DNA from: Vibrio hepatarius
GTDB lineage: Bacteria > Pseudomonadota > Gammaproteobacteria > Enterobacterales > Vibrionaceae
Direction of reading: 5' to 3'
Length of the DNA: 64,000 nucleotides
NCBI RefSeq assembly: GCF_001274785.1
Contig: NZ_LHPI01000025.1
Span: forward strand, 62,001-126,000
Below, piece after piece: positions 61,306 to 64,000 of this stretch (the first letter of the stretch is position 1; every line of letters starts with the position of its first letter). A model generated the notes under the pieces. That model saw nothing but the letters and a program-made list of their open reading frames with translations, made no database searches and was not told the DNA's origin. A program made the translations under genes and the position numbers.

Positions 61306-63084
61306 ATGCGTACCCATTACTGTGGTCACCTGAACAAGTCCCTTGCAGGACAAACTGTAGAACTTTGCGGCTGGGTTAACCGTCGCCGTGATTTAGGCGG
61401 TCTTATTTTTATCGATATGCGAGATCGTGAAGGCATCGTTCAGGTAGTTGTAGATCCAGATATGGCGGATGCGTATGAAGTGGCTAACACACTTCGTAAT
61501 GAATTCTGTATCAAACTAACGGGTGAAGTGCGCGTTCGTCCTGAAAGCCAAGCAAACAAAGACATGGCAACAGGTGAAGTCGAGATCCTTGCGAAAGGTC
61601 TTGAAATTATCAACCGCTCTGACGTTCTGCCACTAGACTTCAACCAAAAGAACTCTGAAGAGCAGCGTCTGAAGTACCGTTACCTAGACCTGCGTCGCCC
61701 AGAAATGAGCGACCGCATCAAGCTACGTGCTAAAGCGTCAAGCTTTGTACGTCGTTTCCTAGATGACAACGGCTTCCTAGACATCGAAACGCCGGTACTA
61801 ACCAAAGCGACGCCAGAAGGTGCTCGTGACTACCTAGTACCAAGTCGTGTTCACAAAGGTAGCTTCTACGCGCTTCCTCAGTCTCCACAGCTATTCAAAC
61901 AGCTGCTAATGATGTCTGGTTTTGACCGTTACTACCAAATCGTTAAGTGTTTCCGTGATGAAGACTTGCGTGCTGACCGTCAACCAGAATTCACTCAGAT
62001 CGATATCGAAACGTCATTCATGTCTGCTGAGCAAGTGCGTGAGGTGACGGAAAAAATGGTTCGCGAAATGTGGCAAGAGCTACTGAACGTAGACCTAGGT
62101 CAGTTCCCAGTGATGCCATTTAGCGAAGCAATTCGTCGTTTCGGCTCTGACAAACCAGACCTACGTAACCCACTAGAACTAGTCGATGTTGCTGACCTAG
62201 TGAAAGACGTTGAGTTCAAAGTATTCTCTGGCCCAGCGAACGACGAGAAAGGTCGTGTTGCGGTTATCCGCGTTCCTGGTGGCGCTTCTTTGACTCGTAA
62301 GCAAATCGACGGCTACGGTGAGTTTGTTGGCATCTACGGCGCGAAAGGTCTAGCGTGGATGAAGGTTAACGACCGTGCTGCGGGTATGGAAGGTATCCAA
62401 TCTCCAGTTGCTAAGTTCCTAAACGAAGACGTGATCAACGGTATCCTAGACCGTACTCAAGCGGAATCTGGTGACATCATCCTATTTGGCGCTGATAAAG
62501 CGGGCATCGTTGCAGAAGCAATGGGTGCGCTACGCCTGAAATTAGGTAAAGACCTAGAGTTGACCGACGAGTCTGCATGGGCACCACTATGGGTTGTTGA
62601 CTTCCCAATGTTCGAAGAAGATGACGAAGGCAACCTACACGCAATGCACCACCCATTCACATCACCTCTAGGTGTGACCGCGGAAGAGCTAAAAGCGAAC
62701 CCAGCGGCAGCAAACTCAAATGCTTACGATATGGTTCTTAACGGCTACGAAGTGGGCGGCGGTTCTGTACGTATTCACAACGCAGAAATGCAAGCGGCAG
62801 TATTCGATATCCTAGGTATCGATGCAGCAGAGCAACAACTGAAGTTTGGCTTCCTACTGGACGCACTGAAGTTTGGTACGCCACCGCACGCAGGTCTTGC
62901 ATTCGGTCTAGACCGTCTGGTTATGCTGCTATGTGGCACAGAAAACATCCGTGACGTTATCGCGTTCCCGAAAACAACGGCGGCTTCTTGTCTACTGACA
63001 GACGCACCAAGCCTTGCAAACCCAGCAGCGCTTGAAGAACTAGCGATCGCAGTGACTGCAGCGAAAGAGAAAGACGCAGAGTAA
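61306..63084 (+). CDS. aspS: Aspartyl-tRNA synthetase
   Basis: A class II synthetase of 592 residues, typical bacterial size. The N-terminal OB-fold is GQTVELCGWVNRRRDLGGLIF. Motif 1 near LDDNGFLDIETPVLTKATPEGARDYLVP, motif 2 FRDEDLRADRQPEFTQIDIE, and motif 3 GLAFGLDRLVMLLCG. The GAD insertion domain lies in between. It charges tRNA-Asp. Codon use favours CTA for Leu and CGT for Arg, as in highly expressed Vibrio genes. Confidence 0.97.
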   Translation: MRTHYCGHLNKSLAGQTVELCGWVNRRRDLGGLIFIDMRDREGIVQVVVDPDMADAYEVANTLRNEFCIKLTGEVRVRPESQANKDMATGEVEILAKGLEIINRSDVLPLDFNQKNSEEQRLKYRYLDLRRPEMSDRIKLRAKASSFVRRFLDDNGFLDIETPVLTKATPEGARDYLVPSRVHKGSFYALPQSPQLFKQLLMMSGFDRYYQIVKCFRDEDLRADRQPEFTQIDIETSFMSAEQVREVTEKMVREMWQELLNVDLGQFPVMPFSEAIRRFGSDKPDLRNPLELVDVADLVKDVEFKVFSGPANDEKGRVAVIRVPGGASLTRKQIDGYGEFVGIYGAKGLAWMKVNDRAAGMEGIQSPVAKFLNEDVINGILDRTQAESGDIILFGADKAGIVAEAMGALRLKLGKDLELTDESAWAPLWVVDFPMFEEDDEGNLHAMHHPFTSPLGVTAEELKANPAAANSNAYDMVLNGYEVGGGSVRIHNAEMQAAVFDILGIDAAEQQLKFGFLLDALKFGTPPHAGLAFGLDRLVMLLCGTENIRDVIAFPKTTAASCLLTDAPSLANPAALEELAIAVTAAKEKDAE

Positions 63085-63111
63085 TCAGCGCATCTCTTGC
63101 TAATCTATACT

Positions 63112-63143
63112 AAAACGCCACTTCAATCGAAGTGGCGTTTTTT
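63112..63143. terminator. Bidirectional intrinsic terminator
   Basis: AACGCCACTTC (63114-63124), loop AATC, GAAGTGGCGTT (63129-63139), with A- and T-runs. Between convergent aspS and rluE. Confidence 0.9.
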
Positions 63144-63164
63144 ATCGCACTTAAACGGTAGCTG

Positions 63165-63863
63165 TTAACGGTTTAACTCGATCTCTTGCCATTCACCGGG
63201 TTGTAAATTGCTTAAGGTGACGTCTCCCATTGAGTAGCGAATCAAACGTAGGGTAGGGAAACCGATGTTTGCCGTCATGCGGCGCACTTGGCGGTTGCGA
63301 CCTTCGATAATGGTAATGGCTAGCCAAGTGGTCGGGATATTGGCGCGAAAACGAACCGGAGGCGTTCGCTCCCACACTTGCGGTTGTTGGATAACTTCAA
63401 CTTGCGCAGGTAGCGTCATACCATCTTTTAACTCAACCCCTTTGCGTAGCTTGTCTAAATCCGCTTCGCTCGGGGCACCGTCTACCTGCACCCAGTACGT
63501 TTTGGGTGATTTGGAACTCGGTTGAGTCAGTTTGGCCTGCAAAATACCGTCGTTGGTTAGAATCATCAGACCTTCGCTGTCGCGGTCCAAGCGCCCAGCG
63601 GCGTACACATCTTTGACGGGAATAAAGTCGGCCAGTGTTTTTCGTCCGTCACCATCGGTAAACTGGCTCAACGTATCGTATGGTTTGTTAAACGCGATCA
63701 CTTTACGTTGTTCAGGTGAGATTTTCGGTTTGTTTGACGGCGTCTTCTTACGATTTCTGGACGTGTATTTCTTGTCATTTTGTGCCGAGGAGGGGCGTTT
63801 AAAACCCTTTTTCCCTTTATGCGGCGAAGACTTTGGAGACTCACGGCGTGAGCTTGGCGACAT
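63165..63863 (-). CDS. rluE: 23S rRNA pseudouridine synthase RluE
   Basis: A protein of 232 residues of the RsuA/RluB/E/F family. The basic N-terminal tail (SRRESPKSSPHKGKKGF) is followed by the catalytic AAGRLDRDSEGLMILTNDG (Asp in RLDRDSEG). IEGRNRQVRRMTANIGFPTLRL closes the fold. RluE makes pseudouridine 2457 in E. coli 23S rRNA. I start at 63861-63863 because AAGG lies 8 bases upstream. The longer frame to 63965 adds 34 residues without family match. The 137 bases right of it hold no visible gene. Confidence 0.88.
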   Translation of the reverse strand: MSPSSRRESPKSSPHKGKKGFKRPSSAQNDKKYTSRNRKKTPSNKPKISPEQRKVIAFNKPYDTLSQFTDGDGRKTLADFIPVKDVYAAGRLDRDSEGLMILTNDGILQAKLTQPSSKSPKTYWVQVDGAPSEADLDKLRKGVELKDGMTLPAQVEVIQQPQVWERTPPVRFRANIPTTWLAITIIEGRNRQVRRMTANIGFPTLRLIRYSMGDVTLSNLQPGEWQEIELNR

Positions 63864-64000
63864 GTTAACTACCTTGCAAAAATGTAAACGAAGTGTGTTT
63901 GAAAGTTTCGGTTTGTCCGAATTTAGGCTATTATGTGCGCGCCCAAAAACAGGATTGGTGAACAAGATAATAGACTATTCTGCCGATTTTGTTTAACTAT

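Noticed and set aside
63532..63996. Plus-strand frame of 154 codons opposite rluE
   Set aside because: Antisense to conserved pseudouridine synthase motifs; a shadow frame.
1..64000. Mobile elements, prophage, integron, CRISPR or defence systems
   Set aside because: I looked for transposase, integrase, restriction, toxin-antitoxin and repeat-spacer patterns and saw none; the window is core genome in its gene content.

Overview
The window reads as chromosomal DNA of a Vibrio (Gammaproteobacteria, Vibrionaceae). The evidence is the gene content and order: infA-bpt-aat, aroA, yciN/topA, glgC-glgA, tfoY, purR, torD/torR and cmoM-mukF-mukE-mukB follow each other in a way I know from Vibrio chromosome 1. 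The protein sequences also look vibrio-like, and a c-di-GMP riboswitch precedes tfoY. I see no phage, insertion sequence, integron, CRISPR array, rRNA or tRNA. This is mostly core genome with short intergenic regions and well-formed intrinsic terminators.

Layout. 1-8.4 kb: a partial DUF2860 outer-membrane protein, an RstA/RstB-like two-component pair, two small cysteine-cluster proteins (YkgJ and YcgN types) flanking a GlsB/YeaQ membrane protein, then two tandem paralogous MscS-type channels with coiled-coil N-termini. 8.4-13.8 kb: monooxygenase-fold and VOC-fold proteins, a ribbon-helix-helix protein, alkaline phosphatase, an orphan 118-residue protein, a ChaN-type lipoprotein behind a Fur-box-like palindrome, and rlmA. 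13.9-20.5 kb: a C4-dicarboxylate module made of malic enzyme, a DASS/SLC13 transporter and a DctB/DctD-like pair, with a sigma-54 promoter and paired enhancer-like sites in front of the transporter. 20.7-27.9 kb: yeaD, gapA, msrB, a DUF2989 lipoprotein, yeaC, ychJ, an EAL-HDOD protein, lpxH and ppiB. 28.1-33.8 kb: cysS, tdk, infA, bpt-aat (N-degron pathway), a glycine-zipper protein and aroA. 33.9-41.7 kb: yciN, topA, glgC-glgA, an alpha/beta hydrolase and a DUF2007 protein. 41.7-46.4 kb: a TVP38-type membrane protein, tfoY with its riboswitch, purR, torD and torR. 46.4-54.7 kb: elyC and the cmoM-mukFEB operon. 54.7-64 kb: an operon of ATP-grasp ligase, inactive-transglutaminase 7TM protein and retropepsin-like lipoprotein, then cmoA/cmoB, a DUF72 protein, aspS and rluE.

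How the parts work together. The DctB/DctD pair probably senses a C4-dicarboxylate and drives the transporter, and perhaps malic enzyme, through sigma-54. The EAL-HDOD protein and the tfoY riboswitch are two c-di-GMP-related elements. CmoA and CmoB make the cmo5U34 wobble modification of tRNA and CmoM methylates it further. MukF, MukE and MukB form one condensin. The least understood unit is the three-gene ATP-grasp/7TM/retropepsin operon at 54.8-58.0 kb.

Limits. All calls come from reading sequence and recognising families. No searches, alignments or folding programs were run. Start codons were revised where the longest frame began with an implausible TTG or GTG and a better ribosome-binding site lay downstream.
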